Shown here piece after piece: positions 7,750 through 16,200 of a stretch of DNA of 38,694 nt; the stretch's first letter is position 1, and the number at the start of each line of letters is the position of its first letter. This DNA is from Bacteroidota bacterium (GTDB lineage Bacteria > Bacteroidota > Bacteroidia > UKL13-3). The position numbers were made by a program, and so were the translations under genes. The DNA lies in contig CANGGG010000027.1 of assembly GCA_947453415.1 (NCBI GenBank), positions 1-38,694 on the forward strand, written 5' to 3'. Below the pieces are notes generated by a model. It worked only from the letters and a program-made list of their open reading frames with translations. It did no database searches and was not told the origin of the DNA.

Positions 7750-9681
7750 TTATATTTTTACTGTTAGTTGTTCTTTTAAATAAATGATAAAATCTTCCAA
7801 TTTCATTTTACCCAAATCTTCTCCCCCATGCTTACGCACTGATAAGCTGTCTTCGGCCATTTCTTGTTCGCCTATAACTAGCATATAAGGAGTTTTTTTG
7901 GTTTCAGCATCACGAATTTTCTTGCCTATTTTTTCGTTTCTGTCGTCAAATGAGCCGCGAATATCATGTTTTTTTAGCAATTCCAAAACTTTTTGTGAAT
8001 AGTCGTGATATTTTTCACTAATTGGCAGCAAAGCAAAAGGCTCCGGAGTTAACCACAATGGGAAATTTCCAGCACAATGTTCAATTAACACAGCCACAAA
8101 TCTTTCCAATGAACCAAAAGGAGCTCTGTGAATCATTACAGGGCGGTGTTTTAAATTATCGCTTCCGGTATATTCTAATTCAAAACGTTCAGGTAAATTA
8201 TAATCTACTTGAATGGTTCCCAATTGCCATTTTCTACCAATTGCATCGCGTACCATGAAATCTAATTTTGGTCCGTAAAATGCGGCTTCACCTAATTCTA
8301 TAACTGTATTTAATCCTTTTTCTGCTGCCGATTCAATGATAGCGCTTTCTGCCAATGCCCAATTTTCGTCAGAACCAATGTACTTGGTTTTATTTTCAGG
8401 ATCGCGCAAAGAAATTTGTGCGGTAAATTCTTTAAAATCTAATGCTTTAAATACATAAAGCACCAAATCAATCACCTTACAAAACTCTTCTTTTACTTGA
8501 TCAGGACGGCAAAATAAATGTGCATCATCTTGAGTAAAGCCACGCACACGGGTCAAACCATGTAATTCGCCTGCTTGTTCATAACGGTAAACTGTTCCAA
8601 ATTCAGCATAACGCACCGGTAAATCTTTGTAAGATTTTGGCGATGCTTTATAAATTTCGCAATGATGCGGGCAATTCATTGGTTTTAAGAAAAACTCCTC
8701 CCCTTCTCTTGGCGTTTTTATTGGCTGAAAAGCATCGGCACCATATTTTTCATAATGACCTGATGTTACATATAAATTTTTATGGCCAATATGTGGAGTT
8801 ACCACTGGTAAATAACCAGCTTCTAATTGTGCTTTTTGTAAAAACTGAACCAAACGCTCGCGCAACATGGCTCCTTTTGGCAACCATAATGGCAAACCCA
8901 TTCCCACTTTTTCAGAAAAAGTAAATAATTCTAATTCTTTTCCTAATTTTCTATGGTCACGTTTTTTTGCTTCTTCCAGCATCAATAAATGTGCATCCAA
9001 TTCTGCTTTTTTAGGGAAAGTAATTCCATAAATACGCGTTAATTGTTTGTTTTTTTCATTGCCTCTCCAATAAGCCCCAGCCACTGAAGTTAGCTTTAAA
9101 GCTTTAATAAATCCAGTGTTTGGAATATGCGGTCCACGACATAAATCGGTAAAATTTCCTTGCGTATAAAAAGTAATGGTTCCGTCAGCCAAATCTTGCA
9201 ATAATTCTAGCTTATACTCATCACCTTTTTCTGTAAAATAAGCAATGGCATCGGCTTTATTTACTTCCTTGCGGTCATAAGCATTGCTTAACCTTGCTAA
9301 CTCAGTCATTTTATCTTCCACCTTTTTTAAATCATCGGTTGAAAACGGCAGACCGTTAAAATCTACATCGTAATAAAATCCGCTTTCTAAAGCAGGACCA
9401 ATTCCAAATTTAACTCCAGGATACAAAGCTTCTAAAGCCTCGGCCATTAAATGAGCCGATGAATGCCACATGGTTTGTTTGCCTTCTAAATCGTTCCAGG
9501 TTAATAACGTTAATGAAGCATCTTCATTGATTGCTCTATTTGCATCTACAGTTACGCCATTTACTTTGGCAGCTAACACATTTCTAGCCAATCCTTCACT
9601 AATTGATTTGGCTACATCTAAGGCGGTTGAACCCCGTTCATACGTACGAACGGAACCGTCAGGTAAAATTATATTTATCAT
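7750..9681 (-). CDS. thrS: Threonyl-tRNA synthetase
   Basis: 643 residues, normal for ThrRS. The order is an N-terminal TGS domain ([20 protein letters not shown]), an editing domain with [11 protein letters not shown], then a class II catalytic core with [10 protein letters not shown] (zinc Cys), motif 2 around [18 protein letters not shown] and motif 3 at [12 protein letters not shown]. The C-terminal anticodon-binding domain is present ([21 protein letters not shown]). It charges tRNA-Thr. I chose the ATG at 9681 (MINII); an in-frame TTG four codons upstream is less likely. First gene of the operon with infC, rpmI and rplT. Confidence 0.98.
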   Translation of the reverse strand: MINIILPDGSVRTYERGSTALDVAKSISEGLARNVLAAKVNGVTVDANRAINEDASLTLLTWNDLEGKQTMWHSSAHLMAEALEALYPGVKFGIGPALESGFYYDVDFNGLPFSTDDLKKVEDKMTELARLSNAYDRKEVNKADAIAYFTEKGDEYKLELLQDLADGTITFYTQGNFTDLCRGPHIPNTGFIKALKLTSVAGAYWRGNEKNKQLTRIYGITFPKKAELDAHLLMLEEAKKRDHRKLGKELELFTFSEKVGMGLPLWLPKGAMLRERLVQFLQKAQLEAGYLPVVTPHIGHKNLYVTSGHYEKYGADAFQPIKTPREGEEFFLKPMNCPHHCEIYKASPKSYKDLPVRYAEFGTVYRYEQAGELHGLTRVRGFTQDDAHLFCRPDQVKEEFCKVIDLVLYVFKALDFKEFTAQISLRDPENKTKYIGSDENWALAESAIIESAAEKGLNTVIELGEAAFYGPKLDFMVRDAIGRKWQLGTIQVDYNLPERFELEYTGSDNLKHRPVMIHRAPFGSLERFVAVLIEHCAGNFPLWLTPEPFALLPISEKYHDYSQKVLELLKKHDIRGSFDDRNEKIGKKIRDAETKKTPYMLVIGEQEMAEDSLSVRKHGGEDLGKMKLEDFIIYLKEQLTVKI

Positions 9682-9758
9682 AAGGGTTGGCAAGGTAAGT
9701 TTTTAAGGTTACTTATAAAAGTGATTATTTAAGATTGATGAAAATTGGTTGTTTTTTT

Positions 9759-9856
9759 CTTGAGAAATGGGAGTTGATAGATGAGAAATGAGAGTTGGGA
9801 TAAGGGAGTTGAGAGACGTGAGTTGGGAATTGGGAATTGGGAAATGAGAGTTGGGA
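9759..9856 (-). repeat. Heptamer minisatellite, locus A
   Basis: Fourteen consecutive 7-bp units in perfect phase; read on the minus strand they are variants of TCTCATC, TCCCAAC, TCTCAAC and TCCCAAT. The same family forms the larger array at 29647-29877 on the plus strand and a short one at 9973-10000. Occupies the intergenic gap upstream of thrS. Confidence 0.85.
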
Positions 9857-9866
9857 ATATACAATT

Positions 9867-9961
9867 TGTCATCCTGAGCGGAGTCGAAGGAGGCAATGGG
9901 CAATGAGCAAAATTTCACTCAATCGTCATACTGGAAACATCTCCTTGCCATATAAACAATA
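9867..9961 (-). repeat. TCATCCTGAG module plus degenerate dispersed element
   Basis: 9869-9890 carries TCATCCTGAGCGGAGTCGAAGG, of a kind common between genes in Bacteroidota. The next stretch, read on the minus strand, contains TGTTTATA, CAGTATGACGATTGA and TTTTGCTCATTGCC, matching parts of the element copy at 29888-29995. The central hairpin of that element is missing here. The gap 9682-10095 holds no gene that I can support. Confidence 0.6.
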
Positions 9962-9972
9962 TTGAATTTGGA

Positions 9973-10000
9973 AATGGGAGATGAGAGTTGGGAAATGGAA
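9973..10000 (-). repeat. Short heptamer repeat block
   Basis: Four further 7-bp units (AATGGGA, GATGAGA, GTTGGGA, AATGGAA on the plus strand), same family and orientation as 9759-9856 but separated from it by the dispersed element. Confidence 0.65.
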
Positions 10001-10083
10001 TTTATTTAGTTCAATTTTTTATTGCACTCATAAATTGTTTCTTTCTCCAATATTTTTCATATAAAATTAATCCTGAAATCAGT

Positions 10084-10091
10084 TAATATTG
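10084..10091 (+). promoter_or_regulatory. Possible -7 box TAATATTG
   Basis: TAATATTG ends four bases before the ATG of the RmlD-like gene. It matches TAnnTTTG except for one base. Similar TAnnATTG boxes lie before the acyl-CoA dehydrogenase, recG and tracrRNA. No -33 TTG at the expected distance, so weak support. The transcript would be nearly leaderless. Confidence 0.25.
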
Positions 10092-10095
10092 TAGC

Positions 10096-11010
10096 ATGAA
10101 AATATTAATTACTGGAAGTAACGGATTGCTTGGACAAAAGTTAATTGATTTATATAAAAATAGTAGCGAGCATTCACTCATTGCAACTGCAAGAGGTGAA
10201 AACAGGTATGCTGATAAAAATGGTTATATTTATGAAAGTTTAGACATTACCAACGAACAAGAAGTAAATAATATTATTGCAAAGCACCAACCTGAAGTGG
10301 TAATAAATACTGCTGCCATGACCAATGTAGATATTTGTGAAACGGAACGAGAAGCTTGTGATCATTTAAATATCAATGCAGTAAAATATTTAGTAAATGC
10401 ATGTAATAAAAACAATGCGCACATAGTTCACATTTCTACAGATTTTATTTTTGATGGAACTCACGGACCATTAACCGAAACCGAAAAACCAAACCCAATT
10501 AGTTATTATGGATTATCGAAACTAAAAGGTGAAGAAGAAGTCATCAATTATGCAAAAAGTTGGAGCATTTTACGCACCGTTTTAGTTTACGGAATAGTTA
10601 GCGATATGAGCCGAAGTAATATTGTACTTTGGGCAAAAGGCGCGTTGGAAAGTGGCAAAATTATCAACGTAGTTTCCGACCAATTTAGAACACCAACTTT
10701 AGCTGAAGATTTGGCAATGGGTTGTAAACTAGCAGCCGATAAAAAAGCACAAGGAATTTATAACATTAGTGGCAAAGATTTTTTAAGTGTTTTTGATTTG
10801 GTGTACAGGGTTGCTGATTTTTGGAAACTCGACAAATCATTGTTGAATATTTCTACCAGCGAAGGAATCAAACAACCAGCCAAACGCCCTCCTATTACAG
10901 GTTTTATTTTAGATAAAGCTGTAAAGGAATTAGGCTACAATCCACATTCATTTGAAGAAGGATTGGCATTATTAAACGAACAATTAAATACCTATAACAT
11001 TAATCAATAA
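10096..11010 (+). CDS. RmlD-like NAD(P)-dependent sugar-nucleotide reductase (dTDP-4-dehydrorhamnose reductase family)
   Basis: 304 residues, an extended short-chain dehydrogenase. The Rossmann motif TGSNGLLG is at residues 6-13, NTAAMTNVDICE follows in the RmlD-typical place, then STDFIFDG and the catalytic YYGLSKLKGE with the YxxxK pair. RmlD reduces dTDP-4-dehydro-L-rhamnose in the last step of dTDP-rhamnose synthesis. No other rml genes are adjacent, so the exact substrate is uncertain. The next gene starts four bases after its stop. Confidence 0.85.
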   Translation: MKILITGSNGLLGQKLIDLYKNSSEHSLIATARGENRYADKNGYIYESLDITNEQEVNNIIAKHQPEVVINTAAMTNVDICETEREACDHLNINAVKYLVNACNKNNAHIVHISTDFIFDGTHGPLTETEKPNPISYYGLSKLKGEEEVINYAKSWSILRTVLVYGIVSDMSRSNIVLWAKGALESGKIINVVSDQFRTPTLAEDLAMGCKLAADKKAQGIYNISGKDFLSVFDLVYRVADFWKLDKSLLNISTSEGIKQPAKRPPITGFILDKAVKELGYNPHSFEEGLALLNEQLNTYNINQ

Positions 11011-11014
11011 AACC

Positions 11015-11215
11015 ATGTTAAACTTATTCATTATATTACAAGCTACAGCTATAAAATTAGCTTCAGAACCACAACAGGCAAGCTTTTGGGAATGGTTTTT
11101 TTGGGAAACAATTGGAGCCATTTTCATATTTCTAATGCTATATATTTTCTTTATTCGTAATCCGAAAATAAATCCTCCACGCCAACGCAGAAGAGATGAA
11201 GACTTTAAAGATTAG
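11015..11215 (+). CDS. Small single-pass membrane protein
   Basis: 66 residues. A polar N-terminal part with SFWEWFFWETIG leads into one hydrophobic helix (AIFIFLMLYIFFI) and a short, charged C-terminus (NPPRQRRRDEDFKD). Function unknown. It starts four bases after the preceding reductase and its last 20 bases overlap the start of the next gene, so the three are probably co-transcribed and translationally coupled. Confidence 0.75.
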   Translation: MLNLFIILQATAIKLASEPQQASFWEWFFWETIGAIFIFLMLYIFFIRNPKINPPRQRRRDEDFKD

Positions 11216-12092
11216 GTTAGAAAAGTTTATCAAAAAGTATTTTTACTTTTCGCCAAGTGAGCAAAAAGGAATCATGCTGTTAACACTCATTTTAGTCCTA
11301 GTTATTTTCACGCCATTTATTTACCGATTAGTAAAACCAAATGCTGAATTAGTCATCAATATTCAACAATTTACAGCGCTTGATTCATTGGATAAAAGTA
11401 CATCCAAATCTGAAGATTTTACTAATCAAGATCCATTTGAATTTAATCCAAATTCTGCAAGTTCAGAAGAGTTAAAACAGCTAGGATTTACTGATAAAAA
11501 CATTGCAACGCTTCAAAATTATTTAAGCAAAGGTGGCAAAATAAAATCGGCAGATGGTTTGAAAAAAATTTATGGAATTGATGAAAAATTAGTAACTAAA
11601 TTAACACCTTTTTTATTGTTTGAAAAACAACAAGAAAATTCAAATTCTAAACATATAATTGATACTTTAAATTACACAAAAAAAGAAAAAATCCAAGTGC
11701 TGGAAATCAATACAGCTGATTCTTTTTCATTGGTAAAATTATATAGAATTGGACCAAAATTAGCAGCTAAAATAATAGCTTACAGAGAAAAATTAGGCGG
11801 TTTTTTGAACCTCCATCAATTAACAGAAATTTATGGTTTTGATGAAGATATTTTATACGATTTACAAAATAAAATAGCTGTTGATGCGAGCAAAGCCAAA
11901 AGAATTAATTTAAATACAATTACCGAAGAAGAGCTAAAAAATCATCCTTATTTTAAATATAAGCTAGCCCGTGTAATTACCAATTACCGCAATCAACATG
12001 GCAAATACAACAGTTATAATGATTTATTGAAAATAAAAATAATCAATGACTCAATTTTAGATAGAATTAAAATATATGGAATAGTGGAATAA
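11196..12092 (+). CDS. Membrane-anchored helix-hairpin-helix (ComEA-like) protein
   Basis: 298 residues. A basic N-terminus is followed by one transmembrane helix at about residues 25-43 (GIMLLTLILVLVIFTPFIY). Three helix-hairpin-helix units follow, around FNPNSASSEELKQLGF, INTADSFSLVKLYRIGPKLA and INLNTITEEELKNHPYF. The second carries the classic RIGPKLAAKIIAYRE hairpin. Such units bind DNA backbone non-specifically; ComEA proteins do so in DNA uptake. No other competence gene is adjacent, so the role in this cell is open. The start overlaps the preceding gene by 20 bases. Confidence 0.85.
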   Translation: MKTLKIRLEKFIKKYFYFSPSEQKGIMLLTLILVLVIFTPFIYRLVKPNAELVINIQQFTALDSLDKSTSKSEDFTNQDPFEFNPNSASSEELKQLGFTDKNIATLQNYLSKGGKIKSADGLKKIYGIDEKLVTKLTPFLLFEKQQENSNSKHIIDTLNYTKKEKIQVLEINTADSFSLVKLYRIGPKLAAKIIAYREKLGGFLNLHQLTEIYGFDEDILYDLQNKIAVDASKAKRINLNTITEEELKNHPYFKYKLARVITNYRNQHGKYNSYNDLLKIKIINDSILDRIKIYGIVE

Positions 12093-12175
12093 TCTGTTAA
12101 ATTAGTAAAGAAAAATTAGGTTTCTGATTAGATAAATTCATTTATTATTGCCAAAACTAAAAACCAAAAATTAGC

Positions 12176-13321
12176 ATGTTAAATTTTGAACCTACAGAAA
12201 ATCAAATCATGGTTGCGCAAATGGCACGTGACTTTGCAGAAAAACATATTCGCCCATATGTAATGGAATGGGATGAAGCCCAAATTTTTCCAGTAGAAAC
12301 CATGAAAGAAATGGGTAAATTAGGTTTGCTAGGTGTGTTGGTTCCTGAAGAATATGGCGGAGCTGGTTTAGGTTATTTTGAATACATTACTGCAATTATT
12401 GAAATTACTAAAGTTTGTAGTTCCGTTGGGTTAAGTATGGCTGCTCATAATAGTTTGTGTACTGGTCATATTTTACAATTTGGAAACGAAAGTCAAAAGA
12501 AAAATTGGTTACCCAAATTAGCAACTGGCGAATGGATTGGAGCTTGGGGATTAACAGAAGCAAATACAGGAAGTGATGCCATGCGCATGCAATGTGTGGC
12601 TAAACAAGATGGGGATTATTGGGTAATTAATGGGTCAAAAAATTGGATTACTCATGGTATTTCTGGCGATGTGGCTGTGGTATTAGTTAGAACAGGCGAA
12701 TTACTTGATTCAAATGGTATTACTGCATTTGTAGTAGAACGTGGCACTCCAGGTTTTAAAGGAGGAAAAAAAGAAAATAAATTAGGCATGCGCGCAAGCG
12801 AAACTGCTGAAATGATTTTTGAGGATTGCAGAGTTCATAAAGATAATATTTTAGGAAAAGTGGGTGAAGGATTTAAACAAGCCATGAAAATTCTTGATGG
12901 TGGAAGAATTTCTATTGCATCACTTTCAATTGGAATAGCAAAAGGTAGTTACGAAGCTGCTTTAAAATATTCCAAAGAACGTCATCAATTTGGGCAACCA
13001 ATTTCTCAATTCCAAGCCATTGCTTTTAAATTAGCTGATATGGCAGTAAAAATTGAGGCATCAGAATTGTTAACTTACCAATCGGCTGATTTAAAAATGC
13101 GTCATTTACCAATGACAAAAGAAAGTGCCATGGCAAAATATTACGCATCGGAAGTATGTGTATGGGCTGCTACTGAAGCTTTACAAATATTTGGTGGTTA
13201 CGGCTACACAAAAGATTTTCCAATTGAAAAATTCTACCGCGATTCAAAACTTTGTACCATAGGTGAAGGCACAAGCGAAATTCAAAAACTTGTCATTGCG
13301 AGAAGTATTTTAAGAGATTAA
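12176..13321 (+). CDS. Acyl-CoA dehydrogenase (short-chain type)
   Basis: 381 residues, normal for the family. FAD-dependent first step of fatty-acid beta-oxidation: it makes the trans-2-enoyl-CoA and passes electrons to electron-transfer flavoprotein. Signature 1 is WGLTEANTGSDAMRM, the middle domain has INGSKNWITHG, and the C-terminal signature is QIFGGYGYTKDFPIEKFYRD. The catalytic base is the first Glu of GEGTSEIQ (E364), as in butyryl-CoA dehydrogenases. Chain-length preference cannot be read for certain. It has its own terminator, so it is probably monocistronic. Confidence 0.96.
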   Translation: MLNFEPTENQIMVAQMARDFAEKHIRPYVMEWDEAQIFPVETMKEMGKLGLLGVLVPEEYGGAGLGYFEYITAIIEITKVCSSVGLSMAAHNSLCTGHILQFGNESQKKNWLPKLATGEWIGAWGLTEANTGSDAMRMQCVAKQDGDYWVINGSKNWITHGISGDVAVVLVRTGELLDSNGITAFVVERGTPGFKGGKKENKLGMRASETAEMIFEDCRVHKDNILGKVGEGFKQAMKILDGGRISIASLSIGIAKGSYEAALKYSKERHQFGQPISQFQAIAFKLADMAVKIEASELLTYQSADLKMRHLPMTKESAMAKYYASEVCVWAATEALQIFGGYGYTKDFPIEKFYRDSKLCTIGEGTSEIQKLVIARSILRD

Positions 13322-13342
13322 AATTAAACTTCGATAAAGTTG

Positions 13343-13379
13343 AAAAGCCCATTGAAATAAATATTCAATGGGCTTTTTT
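13343..13379 (+). terminator. Terminator after acyl-CoA dehydrogenase
   Basis: Stem AAAGCCCATTGAA / TTCAATGGGCTTT followed by T's. A-run/T-run symmetry means it can also serve recO, which converges from the other side and ends at 13405. Confidence 0.9.
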
Positions 13380-13404
13380 ATGAATTGGAATTTGATACCA
13401 ATAA

Positions 13405-14133
13405 TTATGATAACACTTCCAATAAAACTTTGTTTGATTTCAATTCATTGAATCCTTCTACATGAATTTTAAAATACAACATGGCATGTTCAAGTAATTC
13501 ATGACGTTGGTTTTTATTGATTTCTATTTGACTAAATGAATCTAAATTTACCTTACATAATTCAAACCAATAAGATGACAAATTAGATTCTACCACTTTT
13601 ATATCACCAAATAAACTTGGTTTAAAAACACCTTCTTCCAAATCGAAACTATTATTAGTTTCACTGTAATTTAGTTTAGGATTAAAGCCCAAATATTGAC
13701 TTAATTGTAACATAAAATAAAGCGGAAAATTGGCTAAACTTTGATGTGTTAAATCTAAATATTGAATAATGGTAAACAAAAAATCAAACAAGTTTTTATC
13801 TGCTTGATTTTCGGCTTGAATGGTTTTATTTAATACTTCACCCATAAAAATGCCAATGCTACTTTTTAATAAATCGTAATGAATAATATTTAAAATAGGC
13901 TGGCATTTTAATTCTTTGATGCGTTGTAGGTTCTTATTTAATTGATGATAAACATCTAATTCCAATAAATTTAAAGGCATTAAATGGGAAGGTTTAATGG
14001 CTCCTTTTTTGTTTTTTACCCCATTAATTAAATACGATTGCAAGCCATATTGTTCAGTAAAACATTTTAAAATTACACTGTTTTCACTGTAATCAATGGT
14101 TTTTATAACAATGGCTTTGGTTTTGGTTAGCAT
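13405..14133 (-). CDS. recO: DNA repair protein RecO
   Basis: 242 residues. The N-terminal OB-fold opens MLTKTKAIVIKTIDYSENS, then LKCFTEQYGLQSYLINGVKNKKG, both typical of RecO. RecO helps load RecA onto SSB-coated DNA with RecR in the RecFOR pathway. The C-terminal helical domain lacks the zinc-binding Cys cluster seen in some RecO proteins, as is common in this phylum. Converges with the acyl-CoA dehydrogenase gene at a shared terminator. Confidence 0.93.
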   Translation of the reverse strand: MLTKTKAIVIKTIDYSENSVILKCFTEQYGLQSYLINGVKNKKGAIKPSHLMPLNLLELDVYHQLNKNLQRIKELKCQPILNIIHYDLLKSSIGIFMGEVLNKTIQAENQADKNLFDFLFTIIQYLDLTHQSLANFPLYFMLQLSQYLGFNPKLNYSETNNSFDLEEGVFKPSLFGDIKVVESNLSSYWFELCKVNLDSFSQIEINKNQRHELLEHAMLYFKIHVEGFNELKSNKVLLEVLS

Positions 14134-14182
14134 GCTTGCGCAATGTTAAGTATAAAATTACTTTTAAAAATTTCCAATTGAT

Positions 14183-14866
14183 TTATTTCCTTAACCATGT
14201 TTCACTATCAGAAAAATAAAATCCTAAAATGCCATTTTCATAATTATAATAAACACCTTTAAAATAAATATCGGCTCTATATTCTGAGGCAGCACTACTA
14301 TCTGATACATGATAAACATTTTTATAAACTTTTTTGTTTAAAGTAATTGAATCAAAAAATTTATAACTGTCTTTATGAAAACCACTAAAAGGTGGTAAAT
14401 CAACATAATTATTTTTAATAACAATGGAAGCGAAATCTCTAAATCTCCAGTTCTTATTTTCAATAAAACTGTCAATGTTTGTTATATCATAATTATTTCT
14501 AATTAACGAAATTTCGAAAGGAAATTCAACAGCTTCAAATCTATTATATTCATATAAAGTATTGGCTCAATAAATGCATCTATCTCCATCAAAACACCTG
14601 TATTGTATTGGTTTGAGTCCAGAAAATGATTTACTAGCGTAAATAATAGTATCACCAATTCTTTTGAGTGTAATTATTTTGTTTCTATTGCTAAAAAATT
14701 TAATTTCATTTGATTCTTGAGGATGATTTAAATAATATAAAGATTCATTTAAAGGTATGTTTCCTAAGTTTGAATTTGGAATTGGGCGAGATTCATCACA
14801 AGGTTTTATGCAAGCATTTATTCCCAAAAAAGTAAAAATAAGAAGTATGATATTAGAGCGTTTCAT
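14183..14866 (-). pseudogene. Lipoprotein gene interrupted by an in-frame TGA
   Basis: An ATG at 14866 opens a lipoprotein signal (MKRSNIILLIFTFLGINAC, lipobox Cys19) and 99 residues up to TGA at 14569-14567. The same frame then continues for 127 more codons (ANTLYEYNRFEAVEFPF... ending FSDSETWLRK) to a TAA at 14185-14183. There is no frameshift; one TGA separates two halves that read as one protein of about 227 residues. Product unknown. It may be a nonsense mutation or a base error. The cardiolipin synthase-like gene is divergent from it. Confidence 0.65.
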
Positions 14867-14947
14867 GTATTATGTGCTAGTATAAAAATCAAATATAAAC
14901 TTTTAAATAATTGCTTTGCAACAAATTTATTTATATTCACAAGCAAT

Positions 14948-16129
14948 ATGTGGCGAAGAAGTTTAGGCATTTACCCTTTTAGGTATAATAACCAATTGGA
15001 ATTACTCCAAAGTGGCAATTCTTTTTTTGAAAAATTGTCGGAACTAATCAAAAATGCTACTACAGAAATTCACTTTCAATTATACATTTTTGAACCTGAT
15101 AAAACAGGAAAAATCATTCAAGATTTACTGATAGAAGCAGCAAAAAGAGGTGTGAAAATATATGTAGTTTTAGACGCTTATGGCAGCAAAAACTTGAACG
15201 AAACTTGGCAGAAAAACTTCGAAAATGCTGGAATTGAAATTTACTTTTATTCACCCATAAAATTTGGAAATTACCTTCACATGGGCATGCGTTTACACCA
15301 TAAAATAATTTGTGTAGACGGGCAATTTGCTTTAGTTGGTGGTATAAATATTTCGAATAATTACAGTGCTTATTCCTTACAAACTCCTTGGCTCGATTTT
15401 GCATTATTATCACAAGGAAAAGTAGTAGAAGATTTATTGCAAATTTGCAAACAGACTTTAAAAAAAGTAAGTAAACATTCAAAGTTCAAAAAAAAACAAG
15501 AACTACAAAAAGAACATAAACCAATTATAACAAGGGTTTTACAAAATAATTGGGTGCAGGCCAAATTTGGAATTACACACCAATACAAACAAAAAATAAG
15601 AAAATCAGAACATGAAATTATTCTTTTTGCCAGTTATTTTATTCCCTCATTGGCATTAAAAAGATTGTTAAAAAAAGCTGCCAAACGTGGTGTAAATGTT
15701 CATGTGGTTTTAAGTTCAATTTCGGATGTAGGTTTAGTAAAAAATGCCACGGAATATTTTTATGCTGATATGTTAAAAGCAGGCATCAAATTATATGAAT
15801 GGAAACAAAGTGTGTTGCATGCTAAAGTTGCTTTAATCGATTCCGATTGGTTAAGCGTAGGATCTTATAATTTGAATTACTTAAGCGATTTTGGGAGTAT
15901 TGAATGTAATTTAGAAGTGTTAGACGAAGTGTTTTGTTCGTTAACAAACAATAAATTAAAAGTATTAATGGAGGAAGGTTGCGAAAGTATTTCAATTGAA
16001 GAATTTGAAAATCGTTCCAATATATTTTCAAAAATATACCAAGCAATTTGTTACGGATTAGTGCGTTTATTACTCAAATTTATGTTTTTATTGCAAAGTA
16101 GAAATGTAAAGAAAAAGCGATATTATTAA
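14948..16129 (+). CDS. Cardiolipin synthase-like phospholipase D family protein
   Basis: 393 residues with two PLD catalytic motifs: HHKIICVDG (H117, K119, D124) followed by GGINISNNYS, and HAKVALIDS (H291, K293, D298) followed by GSYNLNYLS. Two HxKxxxxD motifs form one active site that transfers phosphatidyl groups via a phosphohistidine; in cardiolipin synthases the products are cardiolipin and glycerol. No N-terminal membrane helices are seen, unlike classic Cls, but it is similar in length to ClsB-type enzymes; a hydrophobic segment lies near the C-terminus (ICYGLVRLLLKFMFLLQ). Phospholipid substrate is inferred from family. Confidence 0.87.
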   Translation: MWRRSLGIYPFRYNNQLELLQSGNSFFEKLSELIKNATTEIHFQLYIFEPDKTGKIIQDLLIEAAKRGVKIYVVLDAYGSKNLNETWQKNFENAGIEIYFYSPIKFGNYLHMGMRLHHKIICVDGQFALVGGINISNNYSAYSLQTPWLDFALLSQGKVVEDLLQICKQTLKKVSKHSKFKKKQELQKEHKPIITRVLQNNWVQAKFGITHQYKQKIRKSEHEIILFASYFIPSLALKRLLKKAAKRGVNVHVVLSSISDVGLVKNATEYFYADMLKAGIKLYEWKQSVLHAKVALIDSDWLSVGSYNLNYLSDFGSIECNLEVLDEVFCSLTNNKLKVLMEEGCESISIEEFENRSNIFSKIYQAICYGLVRLLLKFMFLLQSRNVKKKRYY

Positions 16130-16181
16130 ATTGAATTTACTTGAATCAATAAAGAACTATAAAATCTGCCGCTAATTTCAT

Positions 16182-16189
16182 TATTATTG
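16182..16189 (+). promoter_or_regulatory. Possible -7 box TATTATTG before recG
   Basis: TATTATTG lies 11 bases before the recG ATG. The flanking TTCATTATTATTGCCAA resembles the sequence before the acyl-CoA dehydrogenase (TATTATTGCCAA at 12143-12154). No -33 TTG at the usual spacing. Confidence 0.25.
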
Positions 16190-16200
16190 CCAATATAAAA

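Noticed and set aside
9709-9918. Minus-strand open frame of 69 residues (IPNSHFPIPNSQLTS)
   Set aside because: It also translates the heptamer array and TCATCC module, with no support as a gene.
14567-14569. Internal TGA as a selenocysteine codon
   Set aside because: I see no clear SECIS-like hairpin after it, no selenocysteine genes, and the context has no known selenoprotein family.
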